Source of the DNA: Microbispora bryophytorum
GTDB lineage: Bacteria > Actinomycetota > Actinomycetes > Streptosporangiales > Streptosporangiaceae
Length of the DNA stretch: 64,000 nt
Reading direction: 5' to 3'
Assembly (NCBI RefSeq): GCF_006874465.1
Contig: NZ_VIRL01000004.1
Span: 124,001-188,000 of the forward strand
In this document: positions 25,611 to 32,997 of the stretch, in pieces
Numbering within the stretch: position 1 is the stretch's first letter
How the letters are laid out: each line of letters opens with the position of its first letter
Made by a program: the position numbers and the translations under genes
The notes under the pieces: generated by a model
What the model saw: the letters and a program-made list of their open reading frames with translations, nothing else
Told to the model about the DNA's origin: nothing
Database searches by the model: none

Positions 25611-26509
25611 CCGGCCGCCCAGGCGGCCGCGATCTCCCCGGCCAGGCGGGTGTTGCCGCGTACGGCCGCGAGGTTGGCCTCCAGCGACGCGCCACCCGTG
25701 CCCTCGACGAGGTATTCCAGCAGGAACGGGGTGATGGCCTGCCCGGTGACCCCGCGCTCCTCGGCGGCGCGCAGGCCCTCCGCGAGCACCCGGTCGTGCA
25801 GGTCGGGGTCGAGCTGGAGATCGGCCGGAAGCGGGTTCGCCACGATCAGCGCGGTGTCCAGCCCGCCGAGCGCGTCCTGCGCCCGCATGATGCCGGCGGC
25901 CTCCCGCGGCGTCTCGACGCGCCAGTCAACCGGCTCACCGGAGCTGTGCAGGTAGAAGCCGGGGAACTCGTCGGTCCGGTAGCCGACGACGGTGACCTGC
26001 TTGGTCTCCAGCCGCTGGAGCGTCGCGGGCACGTCGAGGATCGACTTCACCCCGGCGCACACGACCGTGATCCTGGTGCGGCTGAGGGTGTCGATGTCGG
26101 CCGACTCGTCCTGCACCGTGGTCCAGCCGCGGTGGACGCCGCCGAGACCCCCGGTGGCGAACACCCGCACGCCCGCGCGGGCGGCCAGGAACGAGGTGCC
26201 CGAGACGGTCGTGGCGCCGCTCAGCCCGAGCGCGGCGGCCGGGGCGAGGTCGCGGAAGCCGAGCTTGCGCAGGCCCTGCTCGGTCGCGATGCGCTCCAGC
26301 TCTTCCTTGTCCAGGCCCACCCGGGGGACGCCGTCCAGCACCGCCACCGTCGCCGGCACGGCCCCCGCCTGCCGGACGATGTCCTCCAGTTCGAGAGCGA
26401 CCTGGAGGTTGCGGGGCTGGGGGAGCCCGTGGGAGATGATGGTGGACTCCAGGGCGACGACCGGACGGCCGGTGGCCAGCGCCTCGGCGACCTCATCGGA
26501 AACGCGCAT
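25607..26509 (-). CDS. psuG: Pseudouridine-5'-phosphate glycosidase
   Basis: 300 residues, the standard length. PVVALESTIISHGLPQPRNLQVA near the N-terminus is the PsuG signature. GLRKLGFRDLAPA, FATGGLGGVHRGW, VVCAGVKSILDVPATLQRLET and the metal/phosphate segment PFLLEYLVEGTGGASLEANLA all match the family. It splits pseudouridine 5'-phosphate into uracil and ribose 5-phosphate during RNA turnover. GGAGAG precedes the ATG. First gene of the psuG-psuK-repeat-protein operon. Confidence 0.95.
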   Translation of the reverse strand: MRVSDEVAEALATGRPVVALESTIISHGLPQPRNLQVALELEDIVRQAGAVPATVAVLDGVPRVGLDKEELERIATEQGLRKLGFRDLAPAAALGLSGATTVSGTSFLAARAGVRVFATGGLGGVHRGWTTVQDESADIDTLSRTRITVVCAGVKSILDVPATLQRLETKQVTVVGYRTDEFPGFYLHSSGEPVDWRVETPREAAGIMRAQDALGGLDTALIVANPLPADLQLDPDLHDRVLAEGLRAAEERGVTGQAITPFLLEYLVEGTGGASLEANLAAVRGNTRLAGEIAAAWAAG

Positions 26510-26894
26510 GTCTCTCCTGTTTCCCGCTCACCGTCGGGGCGCTCACATCCGCCTGGGCGTGCCCAAGGTGCGCCATCAGGGCTTCCCTCGTCGCTTGGGG
26601 TCGCTCGGGGTCGCTCGTCCCATGCTCCCCGCTCGCTCCTCAGTCCAGCTCGGCGGCGCGCTCCTCCGGATCGCTCGACTACTTTCGTACCAGCGGAAGA
26701 TTGTCCGCTTCGGCATATTCTGCCCGAGTCTTGCGGGGCATCTTGCGATAAGTTGCGGGCGTCCGCCCAGGCACGCCCGCCGTCATTCCTCCCGTCACCC
26801 GCTCTGAGACCCTCCCACGCCCGCCGCCGCGACCCGTGTCCGGCCCGCACACGACTGCGACACCGACGCTACGTACGACCCGGGAGAACGCGCC
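26510..26894. other. Divergent promoter region, no gene recognised
   Basis: 385 bases between divergent psuG and the oxidoreductase. GGGGTCGCT-type direct repeats lie near 26595-26620. A lower-G+C patch at 26680-26760 probably holds promoter sites and a small dyad (AGCGGA/TCCGCT near 26692-26709). A 20-codon minus-strand frame at 26679-26741 (MPRKTRAEYAEADN...) falls in this patch and is too short to call a gene. Confidence 0.4.
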
Positions 26895-28439
26895 ATGCCA
26901 CGCTCGCACTACGACGTCGTCATCGCCGGCGCCGGGCACAACGGCCTCGTCGCCGCGGCCTACCTCGCCCGGGCGGGGCGCAGCGTGCTGGTCCTGGAAC
27001 GCCTCGGCCACGTCGGCGGCCTCGCGGTGTCGGCTCGCGCGTTCCCCGGCGTGGACGCGCGGCTGTCGCGCTACTCCTACCTGGTCAGCCTGCTGCCCAC
27101 GAAGATCGTGAAGGATCTGGGGCTGCGCCTCGACCTGCGCCGCCGCCGCTTCGCCTCCTACACCCCGGCCGGCGACACCGGCCTGCTCGTGGACAACGAG
27201 GACGCCGCGCGCACCGCCGCGTCCTTCGAGGCGGTGACGGGGGGACGGCACGACCTGGCGGCCTGGGAGCGGTTCTACGGGATGACCGCCCACGTGGCCC
27301 GGCAGGTCGCGCCGACGCTGCTCGAACCGCTGCGCGGCCGTACGGCCCTGCGCGAGGTCGTGGGGGACGACGAGGCGTGGCGCGACCTGTTCGAACGGCC
27401 GATCGGCGAGGTCGTGGACGAGCGGTTCGCCGACGACACGGTTCGCGGGGTCGTCCTCACCGACGCCCTGATCGGCACCTTCGCCGACACGGCCACCGAC
27501 CTGCTGGCCAACCGGTGTTTCCTCTACCACGTGATCGGCGACGGCACGGGCGACTGGAACGTCCCGGTCGGGGGCATGGGCGCGGTGACGGCCGAGCTCG
27601 CCGAGGCCGCGCGGCGGCACGGCGCCGAGATCCGCACCGGCGCCGAGGTCCTGGCCGTCGACCCGGACACGGGAGAGGTCACGTTCGACGACGGCGCGCA
27701 GCACGCGGTGACCGCGGGGAAGGTGCTGGCCAACCTGCCGCCCGCCGTGCTCGCCCGGCTGCTCGGGGAGACGCCCGAGCGGCCCGAGGGCGCCCAGCTC
27801 AAAATCAACATGGTGCTGTCGCGGCTGCCCCGGCTGCCGGACCCCGCCGTGGACCCCGCCGAGGCGTTCAGCGGCACCTTCCACATCAACGAGAGCCGCG
27901 ACCAGCTCGCCGCGGCGTACGCGCAGGCCGCCGCGGGGAAGGTGCCGGACCTGCCGCCCGCCGAGGTCTACTGCCACTCGCTCACCGACCCCTCGATCCT
28001 CGGCCCGCGGCTGCGGGAGGCGGGGGCGCACACGATGACGCTGTTCGGCCTGCACATGCCGGCGCGCCTTTTCACGGACCCGTCGGCAAAGCGGGAGGCG
28101 CTGGCCCGCACGCTCGCCTCGATCGATTCCGTGCTCGCCGAGCCCATCGAGGACTGCCTGCTGCGCGCGCCCTCGGGCGAGCCCTGCCTGGAGGCCAAGA
28201 CCCCCCTCGACCTGGAGCGGGAGGCGGGCCTGCCCGGCGGCCACATCTTCCACCACGACCTGTCCTGGCCGTACGGCGAGGAGGGCGAGGAGGGCGGTCA
28301 CGGGGCGCGGCCTGCTCAGTGGGGCGTGGAGACGGCGCACGAGCGGGTGCTGCTGTGTGGCGCGGGCGCCCGGCGCGGCGGCGGCGTCAGCGGCATCCCC
28401 GGTCACAACGCCGCCATGGCCGTTCTCGGCCGCACCTGA
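26895..28439 (+). CDS. FAD-dependent oxidoreductase, PYROXD2/phytoene-desaturase-like
   Basis: 514 residues. The N-terminus YDVVIAGAGHNGLVAAAYLARAG is the dinucleotide-binding fold; GHN in place of GSG is typical of the PYROXD2 group, as are the following GLAVSARAFPGVDARLSRYSYLVSLL and the C-terminal GVSGIPGHNAAMAVLGR. The middle has NVPVGGMGAVTAELAEAARRHGAEIRTGAEV, the second FAD/substrate segment. Close relatives are called NAD(P)/FAD-dependent oxidoreductases of unknown substrate. A carotenoid role is not supported, since no crtB or crtE is near. GGGAGA lies before the ATG. It is transcribed alone and is followed by a run of GGCCGCACCTG near-repeats (28424-28476). Confidence 0.87.
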   Translation: MPRSHYDVVIAGAGHNGLVAAAYLARAGRSVLVLERLGHVGGLAVSARAFPGVDARLSRYSYLVSLLPTKIVKDLGLRLDLRRRRFASYTPAGDTGLLVDNEDAARTAASFEAVTGGRHDLAAWERFYGMTAHVARQVAPTLLEPLRGRTALREVVGDDEAWRDLFERPIGEVVDERFADDTVRGVVLTDALIGTFADTATDLLANRCFLYHVIGDGTGDWNVPVGGMGAVTAELAEAARRHGAEIRTGAEVLAVDPDTGEVTFDDGAQHAVTAGKVLANLPPAVLARLLGETPERPEGAQLKINMVLSRLPRLPDPAVDPAEAFSGTFHINESRDQLAAAYAQAAAGKVPDLPPAEVYCHSLTDPSILGPRLREAGAHTMTLFGLHMPARLFTDPSAKREALARTLASIDSVLAEPIEDCLLRAPSGEPCLEAKTPLDLEREAGLPGGHIFHHDLSWPYGEEGEEGGHGARPAQWGVETAHERVLLCGAGARRGGGVSGIPGHNAAMAVLGRT

Positions 28440-28476
28440 GTGGCCGCGCCTGGCCGCACCTGGGTGGCCGCACCTG
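28424..28476 (+). repeat. Tandem GGCCGCACCTG near-repeats at the oxidoreductase 3' end
   Basis: Four imperfect copies of a 10-14 bp unit (GGCCGCACCTG with TGAGT or GGGT joins) run from the last codons of the oxidoreductase gene into the intergenic space. They mark the left edge of the variable region. Confidence 0.5.
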
Positions 28477-28643
28477 ATGGGGCACGCCTGAGGGCATGTC
28501 CCTGCCGCGCGTGGCTCGACGAGAGCGTCAGAACTGCCAGAGCCGCGCCCTCATCGCTCTCGCACGCATCCTGAAACTTCACAGGTGTAGCCGGCATCAG
28601 CCGGGACGCCCGGCCGGGCCGCGCGGCGACGTACGGAGACGCG

Positions 28644-28880
28644 GTGAACCTCGACCTGTTCGATATGCGGCGCCGGGTGTGGGGGCAGCGCGTCGTCGAG
28701 AAGTGGCCGGTGCGCTACCGCGAGGCGCTGGAGCCGGACCACGACTGGCGGAACCGAACTTCGCCCGTGCGGGGACGCGCCGAGTCTGATTTACCGATGT
28801 TGTCGGTCCCGGTGGTCCATCGCGGCTCCTTGGTCCGCCGCATCCCAGAGCCAAACCCGGTCGCACCGGTCGATCAATGA
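28644..28880 (+). CDS. Probable truncated gene, unknown
   Basis: A GTG-started frame (VNLDLFDMRRRVWGQRVVEKWPVRYREALEPDHDW) shows coding-like third positions for about 40 codons. It then loses them abruptly near base 28760 and drifts to a stop at 28880. The N-terminal part reads like the start of a real protein whose remainder has been replaced by the accessory sequence. No family is recognised. It may equally be called a remnant. Confidence 0.35.
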   Translation: MNLDLFDMRRRVWGQRVVEKWPVRYREALEPDHDWRNRTSPVRGRAESDLPMLSVPVVHRGSLVRRIPEPNPVAPVDQ

Positions 28881-29077
28881 GGTGCCGTTTCTTGACGGCA
28901 CCCCGTGTTCCAGCGGTCCATCGCCGCGGCGTACTGCTCGGGGGTCGGCTCGGCGACGGGATGGTCCAGGCCGGTGATCGCGGTGAGGGCCCGCTCGGCG
29001 GCCGGGCATGCGGCCCGGGGACCGGTCCCGGCCGCCAGCAGCTCGGGCCGCGCCCAGCATCTGTTGATCCCAAGCAC
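28874..29077 (-). CDS. Small orphan protein or gene remnant
   Basis: A 67-codon frame from a GTG at 29077 with GGAGGGGG about 15 bases upstream. Third positions are almost all G/C and the sequence is well balanced (INRCWARPELLAAGTGPRAA ... EPTPEQYAAAMDRW). Coding bias extends upstream without a better start. It could therefore be the C-terminal part of a lost larger gene; EQYAAAMDRW is helix-like. No family recognised. Confidence 0.4.
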   Translation of the reverse strand: MLGINRCWARPELLAAGTGPRAACPAAERALTAITGLDHPVAEPTPEQYAAAMDRWNTGCRQETAPH

Positions 29078-29105
29078 CCCGCCGGCGACCCCCTCCAAGT
29101 CGCCC

Positions 29106-29120
29106 CATAATGCCAGCGTG
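29106..29120 (+). promoter_or_regulatory. Leaderless-type promoter
   Basis: CATAAT at 29106-29111 is followed six bases later by the GTG start of the 147-residue orphan gene. The box is the same as that found before the E1 gene. Confidence 0.45.
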
Positions 29121-29561
29121 GAACTGCGAATCGATCCGGACAGGAACATCCGAACCGGCGTCTGCGACTGTTGCCAGACCCCCTACGATCGCGTAAACGG
29201 GTTCATCAACAACGACGACGGCGCCTATGCGATCTACTACGCATCCTGTTACCACCACAACGAAATCCACGAAGCCTGGATCGACGTCATCATCGACGAC
29301 GCCTGGGCGCCGGACGAACCCGTCAGCCGCCCTGGCCCAAACCGCGTCACTTTCGGATGTCGCGTCGGTCCCGTGGAAGGGCAGCCCGCCCCAGCCTGCT
29401 CTCTGGTGAAAGGCGCCGCGGTCGCACCCGATGAACCGTTCTACGGCCGCAAGCTGACTCGCGAGGAAGCCCTCGCTCATCCCTGGCTATCCGACTATTG
29501 GGAGACCATCGATCACATCCTGGAGAACGACACCACAGTCCGCCAGCATCTCTACGGCTAG
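29118..29561 (+). CDS. Orphan Cys/His-containing protein, 147 residues
   Basis: It starts at a GTG with CATAAT at leaderless distance. The acidic, aromatic-rich sequence has TGVCDCCQTPYDRVNGFINN followed by AYAIYYASCYHHNEIHEAWIDV. The closely set Cys and His residues (CDCC ... CYHH) look like a zinc site. The remainder (DEPFYGRKLTREEALAHP) is helical. It is similar in style to small actinobacterial proteins that act as stand-alone immunity or stress proteins, but I recognise no family and assign no function. Codons are less G+C-biased than in the core genes. The last codons (LYG, stop) lie inside the left copy of an inverted repeat. Confidence 0.65.
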   Translation: MELRIDPDRNIRTGVCDCCQTPYDRVNGFINNDDGAYAIYYASCYHHNEIHEAWIDVIIDDAWAPDEPVSRPGPNRVTFGCRVGPVEGQPAPACSLVKGAAVAPDEPFYGRKLTREEALAHPWLSDYWETIDHILENDTTVRQHLYG

Positions 29562-30158
29562 TGCGGTGACCGCAACGTTCACCGGATCGGGTGATTACGC
29601 GACATGAATAGCTGATTGTCCCCAGCAGCCCTGCAACGGGTGACCTCGGGGTCAAGAAGCACAAGGCCAGCCAATCGGCGAATGTCGGCGCGGATCGACC
29701 GCCGCAGCAACCATCTCAGCGCTGGCTCCAGCAACTTCTCGGAGGTCACGCGCGGGGTGACGCGCACGTGGAAGGTGAAGCGGCACTGGTCCTCGCCGAG
29801 CGGCTCGACCAACCTGCCGCCCTCGGCGTCGATCCCCGAGGTGGTGCGCCAGGCAAACGAACGACCCGGCTCAACCTGGATGACCTCGCCGCCGTTGCGA
29901 TAGGTCCGGCCCACGAACCGCATCACCTCAGCAGTGGTCGTGCCCACCTGGACGATGCCTTCGGGGCGCGGCGCCATCGTCTTGACGCCCTTCCGCCAGT
30001 GTGGATCCTGGCCGTAGTCAGCGACGATCGCCCACACCAGCGCGGCCGGGCAGGCGATCTCCCTGTCCTCTTGAAGCTCGATCATCCGGCAATGCTAGAA
30101 GGCTGGTCGAGCTACAACTGAACCCCGTGAACGTTAGCGGTCACCGCACCAGCTGTAG
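29552..30158. repeat. Inverted repeats of about 30 bp framing the SRPBCC gene
   Basis: Left copy 29552-29582 and right copy 30127-30158 are inverted relative to each other. The core GTGCGGTGACCGC is identical in both. It is followed by AACGTTCAC, with one extra T in the right copy. Outside the core CTACGGCTA and CTACAGCTG still match. The unit enclosed is about 600 bp and contains one gene with its own promoter. Such a structure is expected of a gene cassette or a small transposable unit without a transposase. No target duplication is obvious. Confidence 0.75.
29579..30085 (-). CDS. SRPBCC-family protein inside an inverted-repeat cassette
   Basis: 168 residues with the helix-grip fold of polyketide cyclase/START-like proteins. 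The start LQEDREIACPAALVWAIVADYGQDPHWRKGV is the typical first strand and alpha1. GRTYRNGGEVIQVEPGRSFAWRT follows, then CRFTFHVRVTPRV and a long C-terminal helix. The pocket would bind a hydrophobic ligand; no catalytic residues are assigned. TAGCAT (30092-30097) lies six bases before the ATG, so the message is probably leaderless. The stop codon falls inside the left inverted repeat and the promoter lies just inside the right one. Confidence 0.8.
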   Translation of the reverse strand: MIELQEDREIACPAALVWAIVADYGQDPHWRKGVKTMAPRPEGIVQVGTTTAEVMRFVGRTYRNGGEVIQVEPGRSFAWRTTSGIDAEGGRLVEPLGEDQCRFTFHVRVTPRVTSEKLLEPALRWLLRRSIRADIRRLAGLVLLDPEVTRCRAAGDNQLFMSRNHPIR

Positions 30159-30330
30159 CCGAGGAGCCATAGATAAAGCCTTTGGTGGGGGCGCTCCGGC
30201 TCCGGGGTGATCGCCAAGGCCAGCGCATGATTTCTGGCCGTAGGTAGTGGCTGTGGTCCGATCCGACCATGCGGCCGATCAGCGCTCGCTGGTAGTCCTC
30301 CACGAGGTCACATTCTTGATCGTCATGCAA

Positions 30331-30506
30331 TTAGCGCGCGATTGGCCAGGGTAACTACTCTTTGCGAGCCCTGGATAAAAACCACAACCGACTGCAGGGC
30401 GCCAGAATTAAAACATGGTACACAGAATATCGAGTTGACGAAGGCAACTCTTTCTGGGTGCTCATTCATTGAGTCCTGAAATCCGACGAGAAGGAAGTTC
30501 CAAAAA
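30331..30506. other. A+T-richer intergenic stretch
   Basis: Between the cassette and the next gene the base composition falls well below the core genome (runs such as GGATAAAAACCACAACC and AATTAAAACATGGTACAC). No gene is recognised. A promoter for the downstream orphan is likely but no box pair stands out. Confidence 0.35.
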
Positions 30507-30540
30507 GGTGACGAGAGGCATCATGCCCGCTCTCGTCACC
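30507..30540 (+). promoter_or_regulatory. Hairpin in the leader of the 180-residue orphan gene
   Basis: GGTGACGAGAG and CTCTCGTCACC form a perfect 11-bp stem with a 12-base loop, preceded by AAAAA. It stands 39 bases before the ATG at 30580. It may be an attenuator, an mRNA stabiliser or a terminator for transcription from the left. Confidence 0.5.
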
Positions 30541-30579
30541 CTCCCTTCGGACTCCCACGCAACGGAAACCGGATAACTT

Positions 30580-31122
30580 ATGGATCTTTTCCCGGCCGAA
30601 AACCAACAACGTCTTCTGGTGGCGCACGGGCTCGACAGTTGGTTCGGCGCCCAATGGGTCAGCATCGAGGATGGTCGCGAGGCGGCCCAGCGTCTGCACT
30701 TTCCGGCGGAGACGATAGAAACCTGCGACTTTCAAACCGCTATGAGGTCATACGATCCTGTGGGCTCTGCGCAGCGGGTTTGGATCACGTCACATGCACC
30801 CGGCTGGTCCCATGTCCTTCTCCTCAGTGGCGGGCAGTCGTCGTCCGCGGAGGAGCTCAGCCGCCATGGCCAGCGCGTGTTTGAACTTTCATACGTCGGC
30901 GAAATCGAGGAACTTGATGAGCCGATCTACACCCACGACGGCGAGTACAGAAGCATCTTTGACGAGGCCGAGTATGAGGCCTATCGGACGAACTCATCAA
31001 ACGACAACACGATGCCGGTATCGGACCTGGAGCAATTTCTGATCATTATAGGAAGAATCACAGGGCGTTTCCTCGACCAGGACTGGGTTTCATCGCAGGG
31101 GCTCTTGTGTGTTATTCCATGA
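30580..31122 (+). CDS. Orphan 180-residue acidic protein
   Basis: It starts MDLFPAENQQRLLVAHGLDSWFG. The middle (RVWITSHAPGWSHVLLLSGG) is a beta pair of the kind seen in small DUF6461/SMI1-like actinobacterial proteins that serve as immunity or stand-alone globular proteins. This comparison is weak. Strongly acidic, many Ser/Asn; codon use is noticeably less G+C-biased than in core genes, suggesting recent transfer. No signal peptide or membrane helix. A hairpin lies in the leader. No operon partner. Confidence 0.6.
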   Translation: MDLFPAENQQRLLVAHGLDSWFGAQWVSIEDGREAAQRLHFPAETIETCDFQTAMRSYDPVGSAQRVWITSHAPGWSHVLLLSGGQSSSAEELSRHGQRVFELSYVGEIEELDEPIYTHDGEYRSIFDEAEYEAYRTNSSNDNTMPVSDLEQFLIIIGRITGRFLDQDWVSSQGLLCVIP

Positions 31123-31362
31123 TGCTGGCATAATGACTAGTGAACGGATCCAAGTGGGGCGATTAGGCTGGTAAGAATCGGCCAGTCCAGGCCGGCGGCC
31201 ACTGTGCGCTCCCGCTGGGTGCCCGCCCGCATCGGCCACTTCGGTACTCCTGCCACGCCCTTCGTCCTTGCACAGTGGCAAGTTGCGAAAGACCCGTCGG
31301 ATTTCGTTTCGGCGGGGCTTTCCGGGGGTGAACCCCTGATCACGGGTGTCCGTGATACTGAG

Positions 31363-31777
31363 TCAACCCACGGCGCTGCCGTACTGCCATGACCGCGCTG
31401 ACAGGGACCCTGAGGCGTTCGATGTGCGTTGCGATGCCGTCGTTCGGTTGATTGCGATCGGCGGGGCCTGGCGCACTGACTCCACCAGGTCACGAATCGC
31501 AGCCGCCATCTCCTCGAAGCCGACGTCCCTGATGATGATCAGGTCGGAGCACCAGAAGTACCTTCCGCCAAGGGACTCTCCGGTGCGTGTCCTTATCCAT
31601 GATCTTCTGGACCACATCCAAGGTCATGAAGGTCGCGTATCGCCGGGAGCCGTCGGGAAAGGTGATCGTGGCGTCCACCTGATCGGCCGTGTCCGGCTCA
31701 TAGCCTTCCCAAGCCGGAATGGTCATCTGGAACAGAGGGTCTGCGATCGTGTAGAAGGTCACATCGAAACTGATCAC
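31363..31777 (-). pseudogene. Small orphan gene broken by a frameshift
   Basis: A minus-strand gene begins at a GTG near 31777 with GGGAGG seven bases upstream. It reads VISFDVTFYTIADPLFQMTIPAWEGYEP ... TFMTLDVVQKIMDKDTH. Near base 31580 the sense continues in another frame as TGESLGGRYFWCSDLIIIRDVGFEEMAAAIRDLVESV, ending at 31363. Joined, the product would be about 137 residues, a plausible single-domain protein with a C-terminal helix. A one-base change accounts for the break. No family recognised. Programmed frameshifting cannot be ruled out, but no slippery sequence is evident. Confidence 0.6.
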
Positions 31778-31888
31778 TGCCCCGCCTCCCTGGCTAAGAT
31801 CACCCGGTTTATCGCCGAATACGATCCCGAGCTGCGCGCCCGGATCGGTCTCCCCGCCACCCACACGCCGAGCGCCGCGGCGGACGCG

Positions 31889-32107
31889 TCATCGGGGCGT
31901 CCCCTCGGCGATGCTCTCCTGCGCGGCGATCGCCTGGCACAGCTCCGCCAGGTCGTCGGCGTCGACCGTTCGGTGCGCGCCCGCCTCCTCCACGGCCACA
32001 GGGAAGGGCCGCTCACGCGTCGCCCACAACCGCCCGGCGTCGCTCCGCATGATCCGCCACCCGGCGAACACCGGAGGGGCGACGGCGACAGCCCTATCGT
32101 GTGTCAT
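31889..32107 (-). CDS. Small actinobacterial protein with GWRIMRSDAGRLWATR motif
   Basis: 72 residues. The sequence FAGWRIMRSDAGRLWATRERPFP followed by TVDADDLAELCQAIAAQES is the whole-length pattern of a family of 60-75 residue proteins common in Streptosporangiales and other Actinobacteria. They often lie near helix-turn-helix regulators and have no assigned function. The ATG at 32107 lies within the end of a 37-codon upstream frame, so the two may be co-translated. A TGACAC/GTGTCA dyad lies upstream of both. Confidence 0.7.
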   Translation of the reverse strand: MTHDRAVAVAPPVFAGWRIMRSDAGRLWATRERPFPVAVEEAGAHRTVDADDLAELCQAIAAQESIAEGTPR

Positions 32108-32207
32108 GGGTCAGGACCACCATCCTGATCAAGGACCCGTCGGCGATGTAGGGCATCGCTGGCGGGTCCGCTTCATGCAGGCGGTAGTTCTGGCATCCCA
32201 CCTGCAT
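32094..32207 (-). CDS. Possible 37-residue protein upstream of and overlapping the 72-residue gene
   Basis: MQVGCQNYRLHEADPPAMPYIAD and a tail ending LTHDTR, stop at 32094, overlapping the next ATG by 14 bases. Third positions are mostly G/C and the composition is protein-like. There is no ribosome site. It may be a leader peptide or the C-terminal end of a lost gene. Confidence 0.35.
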   Translation of the reverse strand: MQVGCQNYRLHEADPPAMPYIADGSLIRMVVLTHDTR

Positions 32208-32256
32208 GACCGACTTGGACGATTCCAAGAGATTGGTACACAATGCGAGCATGCGG

Positions 32257-32273
32257 TGACACTGAGTGTGTCA
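32257..32273. promoter_or_regulatory. TGACAC-N5-GTGTCA dyad, probable operator
   Basis: Perfect 6-bp arms with a five-base spacer (TGAGT) in the intergenic space upstream of the small minus-strand genes. This is a typical dimeric helix-turn-helix binding site; the regulator is not in the window. Confidence 0.5.
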
Positions 32274-32346
32274 GGTGTGGCGCTCTGCGGAACGGTCACC
32301 GAGCAGTTCGGGAATCTCATATGGACTGAGGCCGCCGAGGCTTACG

Positions 32347-32997
32347 TCAACTACCGGAGACGAAGGCCAGAATGTCGTCTGCCGCATCCCGTAGGTCCGT
32401 GAAGTGCTGGTGCGCGCCAGCGACCGCGACGGGCACGTTGACGTTCCACACGGTCATCCCGGCCCGGAGTCCGGCCTGTACGCCGGGAGGAGCGTCCTCT
32501 ACGACAAGGCACTGTGCAGGTGCGGCGCCGACGCACTCGGCGGCCAGCAGATAGGGGGCAGGGGACGGCTTGCCGTGCTCGACCGCCGCCGCGTCCACAA
32601 TCACCGCTGGTACGGGCAGCCGGGTGCGGGCGAAGCGTCCGCGAACCCGATGAGCGTAGTTGGAGGTCACCAGCGCCCATGAGCCCGGCGGCAGGCCGTT
32701 CAACAGCTCCGATGCGCCGTCGAAAGCCTTGTAGACGCCAGACCGCACGTCCTGGTCCTCCAGCTCGTGCAGCACGGCCAGGCATGCGCGCGGATCCCGG
32801 TCCGGCGCGACGACGGCGAAGGTCTCCATCGGGCGCGTCCGCAGCGCGACGCGGTAGACCTCCTCGGGATCCAAGCCGAACCGCATCGCCCACGCTGCCC
32901 AGACTCGCCGCTGGTTGTCCAGGGCATCGATCAGAGTGCCGTCAACGTCGAAGAAGACGTATCTCCTGGCCGTCGGAGTTCTCTGAATGGTGAGCAC
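32347..32997 (-). CDS. HAD-superfamily phosphatase (subfamily IA)
   Basis: 216 residues. Motif I FFDVDGTLID supplies the nucleophile Asp and acid/base Asp. Motif II is LVTSNYAHR (Ser/Thr followed by Asn). The lysine is in VEHGKPSPAPY (motif III). Motif IV CLVVEDAPPGVQAGLRAGM gives the acidic pair. The cap is the small helical C1 insert after motif I. Phosphoglycolate- or sugar-phosphate-type substrates are usual; none is specified here. It lies inside the variable region but has core-like codon use. Its start lies next to a flavoprotein remnant. Confidence 0.9.
   Translation of the reverse strand: MLTIQRTPTARRYVFFDVDGTLIDALDNQRRVWAAWAMRFGLDPEEVYRVALRTRPMETFAVVAPDRDPRACLAVLHELEDQDVRSGVYKAFDGASELLNGLPPGSWALVTSNYAHRVRGRFARTRLPVPAVIVDAAAVEHGKPSPAPYLLAAECVGAAPAQCLVVEDAPPGVQAGLRAGMTVWNVNVPVAVAGAHQHFTDLRDAADDILAFVSGS

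Noticed and set aside
26679-26741. 20-codon minus-strand peptide in the psuG upstream region
   Set aside because: Too short, no ribosome site, and the local A+T richness is better explained by promoters.
26895-28439. Carotenoid biosynthesis gene (phytoene desaturase)
   Set aside because: The sequence fits the PYROXD2 group better, and no other carotenoid genes are nearby.
28496-28789. 97-codon plus-strand frame
   Set aside because: It overlaps the better GTG-started frame at 28644 in another frame, is Arg-rich and shows no coding bias of its own.
30112-30330. 72-codon minus-strand frame right of the SRPBCC cassette
   Set aside because: It runs through the inverted repeat into the cassette edge and matches nothing; a remnant is possible but not supportable.
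31123-31362. Short frames on both strands between two orphan genes
   Set aside because: No consistent coding bias, no ribosome site and no recognised motif.
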